From contig CAVQQI010000011.1 of NCBI GenBank assembly GCA_963714875.1, positions 124,001-188,000 on the forward strand: a stretch of DNA of 64,000 nt, written 5' to 3'. A model generated the notes under the pieces. It was not told the origin of the DNA, ran no database searches, and saw only the letters and a program-made list of their open reading frames with translations. Within the stretch, counting starts at the first letter, position 1, and the number at the start of each line of letters is the position of its first letter. Below, piece after piece: positions 55,479 through 63,182 of this stretch. Made by a program: the position numbers and the translations under genes. Source of the stretch: JBAOHV01 sp963714875 (GTDB lineage Bacteria; Actinomycetota; Acidimicrobiia; Acidimicrobiales; Microtrichaceae).

Positions 55479-57335
55479 GTGGACGACCCGGTCATCGTCA
55501 GGGTCCTGCCCGACGTGCCGGCGATCGACCGGGAGTTCGACTACCTGCTGCCTGCCGACCTGGTGCGACTCGTGCGCATCGGGACGGTGGTGCGCGTGCC
55601 GCTGTCAGGTCGTCGCGTCGCCGGCTGGGTTGTCGACGTCGATGTCCGGACCGAGTCGGGCCGACAGCTGGCGCAGGTGTCCAAGGTGGTCGGCGAAGGG
55701 CCGGACGAACAGGTGGTGGACCTGTGCCGCTGGACGGCATGGCGGTGGGCCGCTCGGCTGGCCACCGTGCTGCGCCTGGCGTCGCCCGAGCGGGCGGTGC
55801 GGGCGATTCCCCCGGTGCGGGTGCGAGTGCCGTCGGCGGTGTCCGCGCAGCCGGTCGGCACCGCATCGCTCGACGCCGGTGGCGGCGTGCACGTCGTCGA
55901 GGTCGCCCCGACCACCGACCCGACTCGATCTGGTGCTCGCAGCCGCCGGACGCGGGCAGGTGATCGTGGTGGTCCCGCAGCGCGACGCTGCCGACCGCCT
56001 CGCTCGGGGAGTGCGTCGCTCGGGCGCAGCAGTCGCCCGCTGGCCCCGCGACTTCGCTGCGGCAGCCGGCGGGGCGACGGTGGTGGGTGGACGCGCTGCG
56101 GTGTTCGCCCCAGCCCCGGCGCTGGCCTCGATCGTGGTGATCGACGAGCACGACGAGATGCTCCAGAGCGAAGCCTCACCGACCTGGCACGCACGGGAGG
56201 TGGCGATCGAACGCGCCCGGAGGGCCGGGGTGCCGTGCCTGCTGGTCTCGCCGTGTCCGTCGCTCGAGGCACTCGCTGCACAGCGCAGCGATGGCGGCGC
56301 GGGTCTGTGGGCGCCGGCCGGCCCCGGCGTCGCCGGCGGCACCGACGTTGGAGCTTCCCGAACCTGCTGAGCGGGTGGCGGCAGCGGTCCGGCGCAGCGG
56401 CTGGGCGCCGTTGACGGTGATCGACCGCAGGGGAGAGGACAGCGGCCGCAGCGGGTTGTACTCGAGTCGGTTCGTCACCGCAGCACGAGACGTGGCGCGC
56501 GACGGGGGCCGAGTGGTGTGTGTGCTGAACCGCACCGGCCGCGCCAGGCTCCTTGCGTGTCGGTCCTGCGGCACGATCGCGGAGTGCGAGGTCTGTGGCG
56601 TGGCGGTCCACCAGGACGACAGCGGCCGCCTGGTCTGCAGCAGTTGCGCGACTGGTGCGCCCTGCGGTGTGTGCCGAGTGCGGGTCCACGGCGCTCGCAG
56701 GGTTGCAGCTGGGTGTGACCCGCGCCCGTGAGGAGCTGGAGTCGCTGGTGCGTGAACCGGTCGTCGCCGTGACCGGGTCAGGGACCGTCGACGGTGGCTC
56801 GACCGGCGGCGCAGCGGAGCTCGTCGGGACGGCCCGGATCCTGATCGGCACCGAGGCGGTGTTGCACCGCGCCGGGCACGCCGACCTGGTGGTGTTCCTG
56901 GACTTCGACCAGGAACTGCTGGCCCCCAGATATCGCTCCGCCGAGGAGGCGCTGGCGCTGTTGGTGCTCGCGAGCAGACTCGTCGGGGGGCGATCCCGCG
57001 GCGGTCGGGTGATCGTGCAGACACGTTCACCCGAGCACGAGGTCGTCCAAGCGGCGCTCCGGGCCGACCCTCGCGGTGTGAGCGTCGTGGAGGCTGCCCG
57101 ACGGCGGATGCTGCGGTTCCCGCCCGCCGGCGCGGTCGTCGTGGTGGGGCGCAGTGCCGCGGCGGAGTACGTGGAACGTCTGGGCTCACTGCCCGGCGTG
57201 AGCGTGCAGGGTCCCGATGGCGGTCGGTGGGTGCTGCGCAGCGACGATCGCCAGGTGCTGCTGGACCACCTTGCGAACGTCGAGCGCCCTCCCGGTCAGC
57301 TGCGGTTGCAGGTGGACCCGGCGCGGATCCGCTGA
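55479..57335 (+). CDS. priA: PriA-type primosomal protein N' without Walker A (frame broken three times)
   Basis: Reconstructed length is about 617 aa. The N-terminal DNA-binding domain is clear (VRVLPDVPAIDREFDYLLPAD, GTVVRVPLSGRRVAGWVV). The zinc-binding region keeps paired cysteines (CRSCGTIAECEVCG, VCSSC, CAECGS). The helicase core is degenerate: I find no GxGKT between LDLVLAAAGRG and VVVPQRDAADRLARG, and the DEAH position reads IDEHDEM. Actinobacterial PriA is known to lack helicase ATPase motifs, so this fits the lineage. Slips of +1 lie near 55918-55925, 56305-56340 and 56655-56670. The metK-priA-def-fmt order supports the call. Confidence 0.85.
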
Positions 57336-57353
57336 TCGGCGCCCGGCGCTGGC

Positions 57354-58121
57354 TCAGCGGTCGGTGGGGTCTGCAGGGTCGGAACGGTCGCTCTGTCCGC
57401 TGCGCTCCACCCGGACCGCGGGAGCGGCTGCGGCGACCGAGAGGACGCGGTAGCCCTGCCGAGAGGCCAGTCGTCGGACGTGGTGTCCCCGCTCGGTGAG
57501 CCAGCGCGCCAACGAGTCGGCACCCAGGTTCTTGTTCACGACCAGGTACGCGGTGCCCGAGGGGCGGAGACGGCCCAGCCAGTCGACGAGCAGAGCGTGC
57601 AGGGCGGACTTGCCGATGCGGATCGGCGGGTTCGACACGATGGTCCCGATGCCGCGCAGCCCGTCCGCACGGTCGGGGTCGAGGACCGTGACGTCGACCC
57701 CGAGCGCTGCTGCATTGCGCTCACACAGCTGGCGCGCTCGTGGGTTCACATCCACAGCGACGACCGCCAGATCCGGGTGACGCAGCGCAACGGTGCAGGC
57801 GACAGCGCCGTAGCCGCACCCCAGATCGACGACCGGCCCGTCGGCGAGCTCGGGCAGCTCCATCAACAACAGCTTCGTGCCCGGATCGACGCGGTCCGGT
57901 GAGAACACACCCGCGTCGGTGTGGAGGTGGATCGTCCGGTCCGGAAGGTCCAGGCGCACACGGCGCGGTCGTGCGGCACTCGCCGGGTCCCCGGAGAAGT
58001 AGTGGTCGGTCGAGCCGGCGGCCTGGTTCGTGCCCCCGACGGCCTGGTCCGTGCCCGGATCGGCCGTGCCATCGCTGGTGGCGGTGACCTGTGGCTCATC
58101 GTCACTGCCGGGAGCGGACAT
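57354..58121 (-). CDS. RsmC-like class I SAM-dependent methyltransferase
   Basis: 255 aa. Motif I is VVDLGCGYGAVACTVAL, followed by VVAVDVNPRARQLCERNAAA (acidic end of the second strand) and the NPPI motif in TIVSNPPIRIGKSALHALLV, typical of enzymes that methylate the amino group of a base. The pattern matches the C-terminal catalytic half of RsmC/RlmG; the N-terminal half is missing and replaced by about 45 disordered residues, which is common for the short actinobacterial forms. Target base is unproven. The start (complement of 58119-58121) is 7 nt from a TACCGT -10 box. It reads away from def. Confidence 0.85.
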   Translation of the reverse strand: MSAPGSDDEPQVTATSDGTADPGTDQAVGGTNQAAGSTDHYFSGDPASAARPRRVRLDLPDRTIHLHTDAGVFSPDRVDPGTKLLLMELPELADGPVVDLGCGYGAVACTVALRHPDLAVVAVDVNPRARQLCERNAAALGVDVTVLDPDRADGLRGIGTIVSNPPIRIGKSALHALLVDWLGRLRPSGTAYLVVNKNLGADSLARWLTERGHHVRRLASRQGYRVLSVAAAAPAVRVERSGQSDRSDPADPTDR

Positions 58122-58128
58122 GGTCGTC

Positions 58129-58138
58129 ACGGTATCGT
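58129..58138. promoter_or_regulatory. overlapping face-to-face -10 boxes (methyltransferase / def)
   Basis: On the plus strand TATCGT (58133-58138) is 6 nt before the def ATG. On the minus strand TACCGT (58129-58134) is 7 nt before the methyltransferase ATG. The boxes share two base pairs within TCACG-GTAT-CGTGA, an inverted repeat. The two start codons are only 23 bp apart. Confidence 0.6.
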
Positions 58139-58144
58139 GAGGGG

Positions 58145-58702
58145 ATGTCCAGCCCGTACGCGATCCGCATCGTCGGAGATCCTGTCCTGCGCCAGCGGTC
58201 CGACGAGGTGACCGACATCGACGAACGCCTCGTACGGCTCTGCGACGACATGCTCGAGACGATGTACGACGCGCCTGGGCTGGGTCTTGCAGCACCGCAG
58301 GTCGGTGTCCAGAAGCGCTTCTTCGTCTACGACCTGGGCGCCGGTGACGGTGGCCAGGTGCTCATCAACCCCGTCATCACCGAATCGGACGGGGAGTGGG
58401 AGTTCTTCGAGGGCTGCCTCAGCGTCCCCGGGATGCACTTCGACATCGTGCGCCCCAAGCAGGTGCACGTCACCGGGATCGATCTCGACGGCAACGACAT
58501 CAGCTTCGAGGCGGACGAGATCTTCGCCCGGCTGATCCAGCACGAGCTGGACCATCTCGACGGCGTGCTCCTGCTCGAGCACCTCGATGACGAGCAGCGT
58601 CGCGACGCGAAGAAGGCGCTGCGAGAGCGTGTGATGGCCGGCGACGACCTACCTGCCTCCGAGGACTCCGAACCCCGCCGCTCGTTGTTCAGACTCCGTT
58701 GA
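58145..58702 (+). CDS. def: peptide deformylase
   Basis: Removes the formyl group from new proteins. 185 aa. All three metal/catalytic motifs are intact: GLGLAAPQVG, EGCLSVPG and QHELDHLDGVL. ATG 58145 is 6 nt behind a TATCGT box, though GAGGGG in that space could also act as a weak ribosome binding site. It is followed 4 bp later by fmt, its functional partner. Confidence 0.97.
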   Translation: MSSPYAIRIVGDPVLRQRSDEVTDIDERLVRLCDDMLETMYDAPGLGLAAPQVGVQKRFFVYDLGAGDGGQVLINPVITESDGEWEFFEGCLSVPGMHFDIVRPKQVHVTGIDLDGNDISFEADEIFARLIQHELDHLDGVLLLEHLDDEQRRDAKKALRERVMAGDDLPASEDSEPRRSLFRLR

Positions 58703-58706
58703 CCGC

Positions 58707-59636
58707 GTGAAGCTCGTCTACATGGGCACACCGGAGATGGCCGTGGCGCCACTCCGGGGGTTGCATGCCGCAGGACATGACATCGCGCTGGTCGTGTCAG
58801 GGCCCGACAAGCGCCGGGGTCGTCGGGGCGCTCCCGCCCCGAGTCCGGTCAAGGCCGCTGCGCTGGACCTGGGCCTGGAGGTCAGCGACGACCCCGATGC
58901 CGTGATCGGCCGCGGCGCCGAGCTGGGCGTGGTGGTGGCCTACGGCCGACTGCTGCGACCCCACCTGCTGGCGGAGTTGGACATGGTGAACCTGCACTTC
59001 TCCTTGTTGCCCCGCTGGCGGGGTGCTGCGCCGGTCGAACGTGCCCTCCTCGCCGGTGACGAGGTCACCGGGGTGTGCCTGATGAGGGTCGACGAGGGCC
59101 TCGACACCGGGTGTGTCTACGACCGCGTCGAAGTACCGATCGATGCCACATCGACGGCCGAGGAGTTGCGAGCCGCTCTGGTGGCGCAGGGGTCTGCCCT
59201 GTTGGTCCGCTCGCTCGAGCGCGGCCTCGGCGACTGTGCGCCGCAGGGCGCCGAGGGGGTCACCTATGCCGAGAAGCTGGGGGCGGACGACCTCCGACTG
59301 CGATGGTCCGATTCCTCGGCCTCGATCACCCGCGTGGTACGGGTCGGTGGCGCCTGGACCACGTTCCGAGGGGCCCGGCTGAAGGTCCTGGAAGCCGTCC
59401 AGCGGTCGGACGGGTCGGACGACCGGGCGCAGCGCGGTGCGAGCGATGGTGCTGGCTCCGGCGCAGGTCCCGGGACCATCGTCCCGCTGGGTCGGGGAGT
59501 GGGCGTGTGCACCGGTGACGGTGTGGTCGAGCTGCTACGGGTGCAACCGGCCGGCAAGGCCCCGATGACGGCATCGGACTGGGTGAACGGCGCCCGCCCG
59601 GTGGGGGAGCGACTGGAACAGGAAACTCCGCAATGA
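58707..59636 (+). CDS. fmt: methionyl-tRNA formyltransferase
   Basis: Formylates initiator Met-tRNA. 309 aa. The N-terminal formyltransferase domain shows LVYMGTPEMAVAPLRGL, VVVAYGRLLRPHLL, and the catalytic segment NLHFSLLPRWRGAAPVERAL with GVCLMRVDEGLDTG. The C-terminal OB-like domain is interrupted by about 25 Ser/Gly/Asp-rich residues between VLEAVQRSDGS and GTIVPLGRGVGV. The stop overlaps the rsmB ATG. Confidence 0.96.
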   Translation: MKLVYMGTPEMAVAPLRGLHAAGHDIALVVSGPDKRRGRRGAPAPSPVKAAALDLGLEVSDDPDAVIGRGAELGVVVAYGRLLRPHLLAELDMVNLHFSLLPRWRGAAPVERALLAGDEVTGVCLMRVDEGLDTGCVYDRVEVPIDATSTAEELRAALVAQGSALLVRSLERGLGDCAPQGAEGVTYAEKLGADDLRLRWSDSSASITRVVRVGGAWTTFRGARLKVLEAVQRSDGSDDRAQRGASDGAGSGAGPGTIVPLGRGVGVCTGDGVVELLRVQPAGKAPMTASDWVNGARPVGERLEQETPQ

Positions 59637-60829
59637 GCCCAGCGGCCGACGCCGACGCCGACTCCGGCAACGCCACCGACTCCGGCACCACCACCGACGC
59701 CGGTGCGCCGGCTCGCCGTGTGGCGCTCGAGGTGCTGGCGCGGGTCGGCGATGACGGCGCCTACTCCAACCTGGTGCTGTCGCCGATGCTCGACCGGTCC
59801 GGACTGGCCGCCACCGACCGCGGGTTCGTCACCGACCTGGTCTACGGGACGCTGCGCCGACAGCGCTCCCTGGACCACCTCGTCGACCGGTTCCTGACCT
59901 CTGCTCCGCCGCCGGCGGCGCGACGAGCGCTCCGGCTGGGTGCCTATCAGCTGGTGTTCCGTGACGACATCCCGACCTATGCCGCGGTCAGCGCGACCGT
60001 CGATGCTGCGCCGAAGCGGTTCCGGGGCCTGGTCAACGCAGTGCTGCGCAAGGTCGCGACCGCGCCGGTGCAGTACCCCGACCTCGGCACCGAGCTGTCG
60101 TACCCGGACTGGATGATCGAGCTGCTGGTCGCCGACCTCGGCCGGGAGGTGACCGAGGCGGCACTGCGGGCGATGAACGTCGCAGCGTCGCCGACCGTGC
60201 GGCACGACGGCTACGTCCAGGATCTGGGCTCCCAGCTGGTCGCCGAGCTGGTCGCCGCCGAACCCTCCGACCTGGTGGTGGACCTGTGCTCGGCCCCCGG
60301 GGGGAAGGCGACAGCGATCGCGAACTGCGGCGCACTCGTCGTCGCAGCCGATCTGCAGCTCCAGCGGGTCGGTCTCGTCCGTCGCAACATCGAGCGCCTG
60401 GAACTGGACGCGGTGCCGGTGGTGGTGGCGGATGCCGCCCATCCTCCCTTCCGACCCGCGGCAGCAGACCGCGTGCTGCTCGATGCGCCGTGCTCGGGAC
60501 TGGGCGTGCTCCGACGTCGTCCCGACGCCCGGTGGCGCATCGATCCTGGCGCGGTCGAGCGTCTCGCAGGGCTGCAGCGCTCGTTGATCGATGCAGCGGT
60601 CCGACTGCTGCGGCCCGGTGGGGTGCTGATCTACAGCGTGTGCACGCTCAGCAGCGCGGAGAGCCTCGGCGTGGACGACCACGTTGCCGCTGCGCATCCC
60701 CAGCTCGAGGCGCTGCCGCCGCCGGGGTCGCCGTGGGAACCGTGGGGGCGGGGAGCCGTGCTGTTGCCCCAGACGCTCGGCACCGACGGCATGTTCATCG
60801 CCCGCTACCGCGTTCCCGGACCGGCGTGA
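59633..60829 (+). CDS. rsmB: 16S rRNA m5C967 methyltransferase RsmB (Sun family)
   Basis: 398 aa. The N-terminal NusB-like RNA-binding domain (ARRVALEVLARVGDDGAYSN, RGFVTDLVYGTLRRQRSLD) is followed by the catalytic domain with LCSAPGGKATAIA, the motif IV cysteine in DAPCSGLGVLRRRPDARW and the motif VI cysteine in IYSVCTLSSAES. Both cysteines needed by RNA m5C methyltransferases are present. The first 25 residues are Asp/Ser/Thr-rich. ATG overlaps the fmt stop. Confidence 0.95.
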   Translation: MSPAADADADSGNATDSGTTTDAGAPARRVALEVLARVGDDGAYSNLVLSPMLDRSGLAATDRGFVTDLVYGTLRRQRSLDHLVDRFLTSAPPPAARRALRLGAYQLVFRDDIPTYAAVSATVDAAPKRFRGLVNAVLRKVATAPVQYPDLGTELSYPDWMIELLVADLGREVTEAALRAMNVAASPTVRHDGYVQDLGSQLVAELVAAEPSDLVVDLCSAPGGKATAIANCGALVVAADLQLQRVGLVRRNIERLELDAVPVVVADAAHPPFRPAAADRVLLDAPCSGLGVLRRRPDARWRIDPGAVERLAGLQRSLIDAAVRLLRPGGVLIYSVCTLSSAESLGVDDHVAAAHPQLEALPPPGSPWEPWGRGAVLLPQTLGTDGMFIARYRVPGPA

Positions 60830-60886
60830 GCCGCATCCGGATGAGCCGTTCGCCACGACCCGGTACTGCGGGTCAGGATCGGCGGG

Positions 60887-60933
60887 TACGATCGGCCGTG
60901 CGGCGTTGTCGCGTCGCATCTGACAGGAGTTGA
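60887..60933 (+). promoter_or_regulatory. TACGAT -10 box and 11-codon mini-ORF before the MoaB/Mog gene
   Basis: TACGAT (60887-60892) is 5 nt before GTG 60898, which opens MRRCRVASDRS and stops at TGA 60931-60933, one base before ATG 60935. The ribosome binding site CAGGAG of the next gene lies within its last codons, so translating the mini-ORF would influence access to that site. Confidence 0.4.
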
Positions 60934-60934
60934 C

Positions 60935-61447
60935 ATGACCCGACAGTCTCCAGACCAGGCGAAGGTCCTGACGGTCTCGGACAGCGTCGAGGCCGGTAGT
61001 CGTAGCGACGTCACCGGCGAGGCCGTGGTGCGCCGGCTCGCCGATGCTGGTTTCGAGGTGATCGAGCACCGGGTCGTCTCCGACGACATCGGCGGTATCA
61101 CCAACGCCCTGTCGTACATGGCCTACGGGTTCAACGGCCTGATCGCGACCACGGGTGGTTCGGGGTTCGGCCAGCGGGACTTCACCCCCGAGGCCACCAA
61201 GCGGGTCATGGATCGCGCCGCGCCGGGAATGGCCGAGGCGATGCGGTTGGTGAGTCCCCGAGGCCGGCTCTCGCGCGCGGTCGCGGGGACCAGGGGGTCG
61301 GCGCTGATCCTCAACCTTGCCGCAGCACCCGACCGTGCGGTGCAGATGCTCGACGCGGTGATCGACGTGGTGCCCGAGGCACTCGGACTGCTCGCCGGCG
61401 GCTTCGTGCCGACCGTGGATGCGGTCGAACCCAATCTGGTGGACTGA
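60935..61447 (+). CDS. MoaB/Mog family molybdenum cofactor protein
   Basis: 170 aa. The single MoCF-binding domain is recognised from KVLTVSDSVEAGSRSD at the start and the conserved loop TTGGSGFGQRDFTPEAT. The usual MoaB motif GGTG is GGSG here, a conservative change. The family adenylylates molybdopterin (Mog) or acts earlier (MoaB); actinobacterial members in this position are usually annotated MogA or MoaB. No other cofactor genes are nearby. ATG has CAGGAG 5 nt upstream. Confidence 0.87.
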   Translation: MTRQSPDQAKVLTVSDSVEAGSRSDVTGEAVVRRLADAGFEVIEHRVVSDDIGGITNALSYMAYGFNGLIATTGGSGFGQRDFTPEATKRVMDRAAPGMAEAMRLVSPRGRLSRAVAGTRGSALILNLAAAPDRAVQMLDAVIDVVPEALGLLAGGFVPTVDAVEPNLVD

Positions 61448-61492
61448 GCCGCCCGCAGGGCGTGTGGTCGATTTCCCGCCGGTCGGATCACA

Positions 61493-61522
61493 TTCGACCG
61501 GCCGGGGTCCGGGGCGTAGGGT
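61493..61522 (+). promoter_or_regulatory. ribD promoter, leaderless type
   Basis: TTCGAC (61493-61498), 18-bp spacer, TAGGGT (61517-61522), then 9 nt to ATG 61532. A leaderless start leaves no room for an FMN riboswitch in the transcript. Confidence 0.5.
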
Positions 61523-61531
61523 GGTCGACCC

Positions 61532-62569
61532 ATGACCCGCTCCGTCCCCATCGATGCGATCGACCGTGAATGCATGACGCGCGCCATCGCAGCTGCGTCG
61601 GATGTGCGCTGCATCACCTCACCGAATCCCTGGGTCGGAGCTGTGGTGCGGACTCCCGACGGTGAGATGTTCCAGGGGGCCACCCAGGAACCCGGTGGGC
61701 CCCACGCCGAGGTCGTCGCGCTGGCAGCAGCGGGCGAGCGGACGCGCGGGGCGACGCTCTACGTCACCCTCGAGCCCTGCGCGCACCACGGCCGCACCGG
61801 ACCGTGCTCCGACGCGATCATCTCGGCCGGAGTCGCCCGCGTGGTGGTGGGGATCGAAGATCCCGACCCCCGGGTGGGGGGCAGGGGTGCTGCGGCCCTG
61901 CGCGACGCCGGCATCGAGGTCGTGCTCGGCGTGCAGGCCGACAAGGTCGGCCTGCAGCTCGATCCGTACCTGAAGCATCGGCGCACGGGTCGACCGTGGG
62001 TGGTGCTCAAGCTGGCGGCCTCGCTCGATGGCGGCACCGCTGCGCCCAACGGTTCGAGCCAGTGGATCACCTCACCCCCGGCGCGCGCCGATGGTCACCG
62101 GCTGCGAGCCGAGTCCGACGCGATCCTGGTCGGTGCCGGAACGGTACGGCGTGACGATCCCTCGCTCACGGTTCGGGACTACCACCCGCCGGTCGAGCCG
62201 ACGCACCGCTCACTCGACCCGACCCGGATCGTCCTCGGCCACGCACCGCCCGAGGCAGCGGTGCACCCGTGTCGGGAGATGGGCGGCGATCTCTGCGAGG
62301 TGCTCGATGAGCTGGGCTCCGACGGCGTGCTGCAGCTGCTGGTCGAGGGCGGTGCCGCAACGGCGGGTGACTTCCACCGCGCCGGTCTGGTCGATCGCTA
62401 CGTCATCTACGTCGCCCCGGCGCTCTTCGGCGGCAACGACGCGAACGCGCTCTTCGACGGCGCCGGCGCATGGGACATCAGCGAGGTCTGGCGGGGCGAG
62501 TTCGTGGCGGTCGAGCGGGTCGGATCCGATCTCCGCATCGAGATGGCGGCTGCCAGGGACGAGGCCTGA
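61532..62569 (+). CDS. ribD: bifunctional riboflavin biosynthesis deaminase/reductase
   Basis: Two consecutive riboflavin steps: deamination of the pyrimidine from GTP and reduction of the ribosyl side chain. 345 aa. The zinc-dependent deaminase domain has PHAEVVAL and PCAHHGRTGPC. The reductase domain starts near WVVLKLAASLDGGTAAPNG and has SDAILVGAGTVRRDDPSL and LLVEGGAATAGDFHRAGLVD. ATG is supported by the promoter 9 nt upstream. The ribE start follows one base after the stop. Confidence 0.96.
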   Translation: MTRSVPIDAIDRECMTRAIAAASDVRCITSPNPWVGAVVRTPDGEMFQGATQEPGGPHAEVVALAAAGERTRGATLYVTLEPCAHHGRTGPCSDAIISAGVARVVVGIEDPDPRVGGRGAAALRDAGIEVVLGVQADKVGLQLDPYLKHRRTGRPWVVLKLAASLDGGTAAPNGSSQWITSPPARADGHRLRAESDAILVGAGTVRRDDPSLTVRDYHPPVEPTHRSLDPTRIVLGHAPPEAAVHPCREMGGDLCEVLDELGSDGVLQLLVEGGAATAGDFHRAGLVDRYVIYVAPALFGGNDANALFDGAGAWDISEVWRGEFVAVERVGSDLRIEMAAARDEA

Positions 62570-62570
62570 G

Positions 62571-63182
62571 ATGTTCACCGGAATCGTCGAGGAACTCGGC
62601 GCTGTCGAGTCGCTGCAGGGATCGCGGCTGCGGCTCTCGGCCCGGCGGGTGCTCGAGGACGTCGCGATGGGGGCATCGATCGCCGTCAACGGCTGTTGTC
62701 TGACCGTGGTCGCCTGGGGGGACGACTGGTGGGAGGCCGACGTCAGCGAGGAGACCTTCGCCCGGACGTCGTTGGGGGCGCTGGTCCGCGGCGACGCGGT
62801 CAACCTCGAGCGTCCGGTGCGAGTGGCGGACCGACTCGGGGGTCACCTGGTCCAGGGGCATGTCGATGCGGTCGGTCGTGTCGTGGCGCCCGCCCCTGCA
62901 CTGCACGTCGCCATGCCGGGAGCGTTGATGCGCTACGTCGTGGAGAAGGGCTCGATCACCGTCGACGGCGTGTCGCTGACCGTGGTCGAGGTCCTCGAGG
63001 ACGGGTTCACCGTCGCGGTGATTCCCCATACGTGCGAGGTGACGACCCTGGGTGGTCGGGTCGAGGGCGACGCGGTCAACCTGGAGGTCGATGTGATGGC
63101 CAAGTACGCCGAGCGACTGCTCGTTGCGTATCGCGAGCCGGCGGCGACCGGTCCGAACCGAGGAGACGACCATGAATCGTGA
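62571..63182 (+). CDS. ribE: riboflavin synthase alpha subunit
   Basis: Dismutates two lumazine molecules to riboflavin. 203 aa made of two lumazine-binding barrels: MFTGIVEELGAVESLQ with SIAVNGCCLTVV in the first, and GGHLVQGHVDAVGRVV with SITVDGVSLTVVEV in the second. The MFTGIVEE start fixes ATG 62571. The last 11 bases overlap the ribBA start. Confidence 0.96.
   Translation: MFTGIVEELGAVESLQGSRLRLSARRVLEDVAMGASIAVNGCCLTVVAWGDDWWEADVSEETFARTSLGALVRGDAVNLERPVRVADRLGGHLVQGHVDAVGRVVAPAPALHVAMPGALMRYVVEKGSITVDGVSLTVVEVLEDGFTVAVIPHTCEVTTLGGRVEGDAVNLEVDVMAKYAERLLVAYREPAATGPNRGDDHES

Noticed and set aside
61448..61531. FMN riboswitch ahead of ribD
   Set aside because: The gap is only 84 bp, the conserved FMN aptamer strings are absent, and the TAGGGT box predicts a transcript starting at the ATG.
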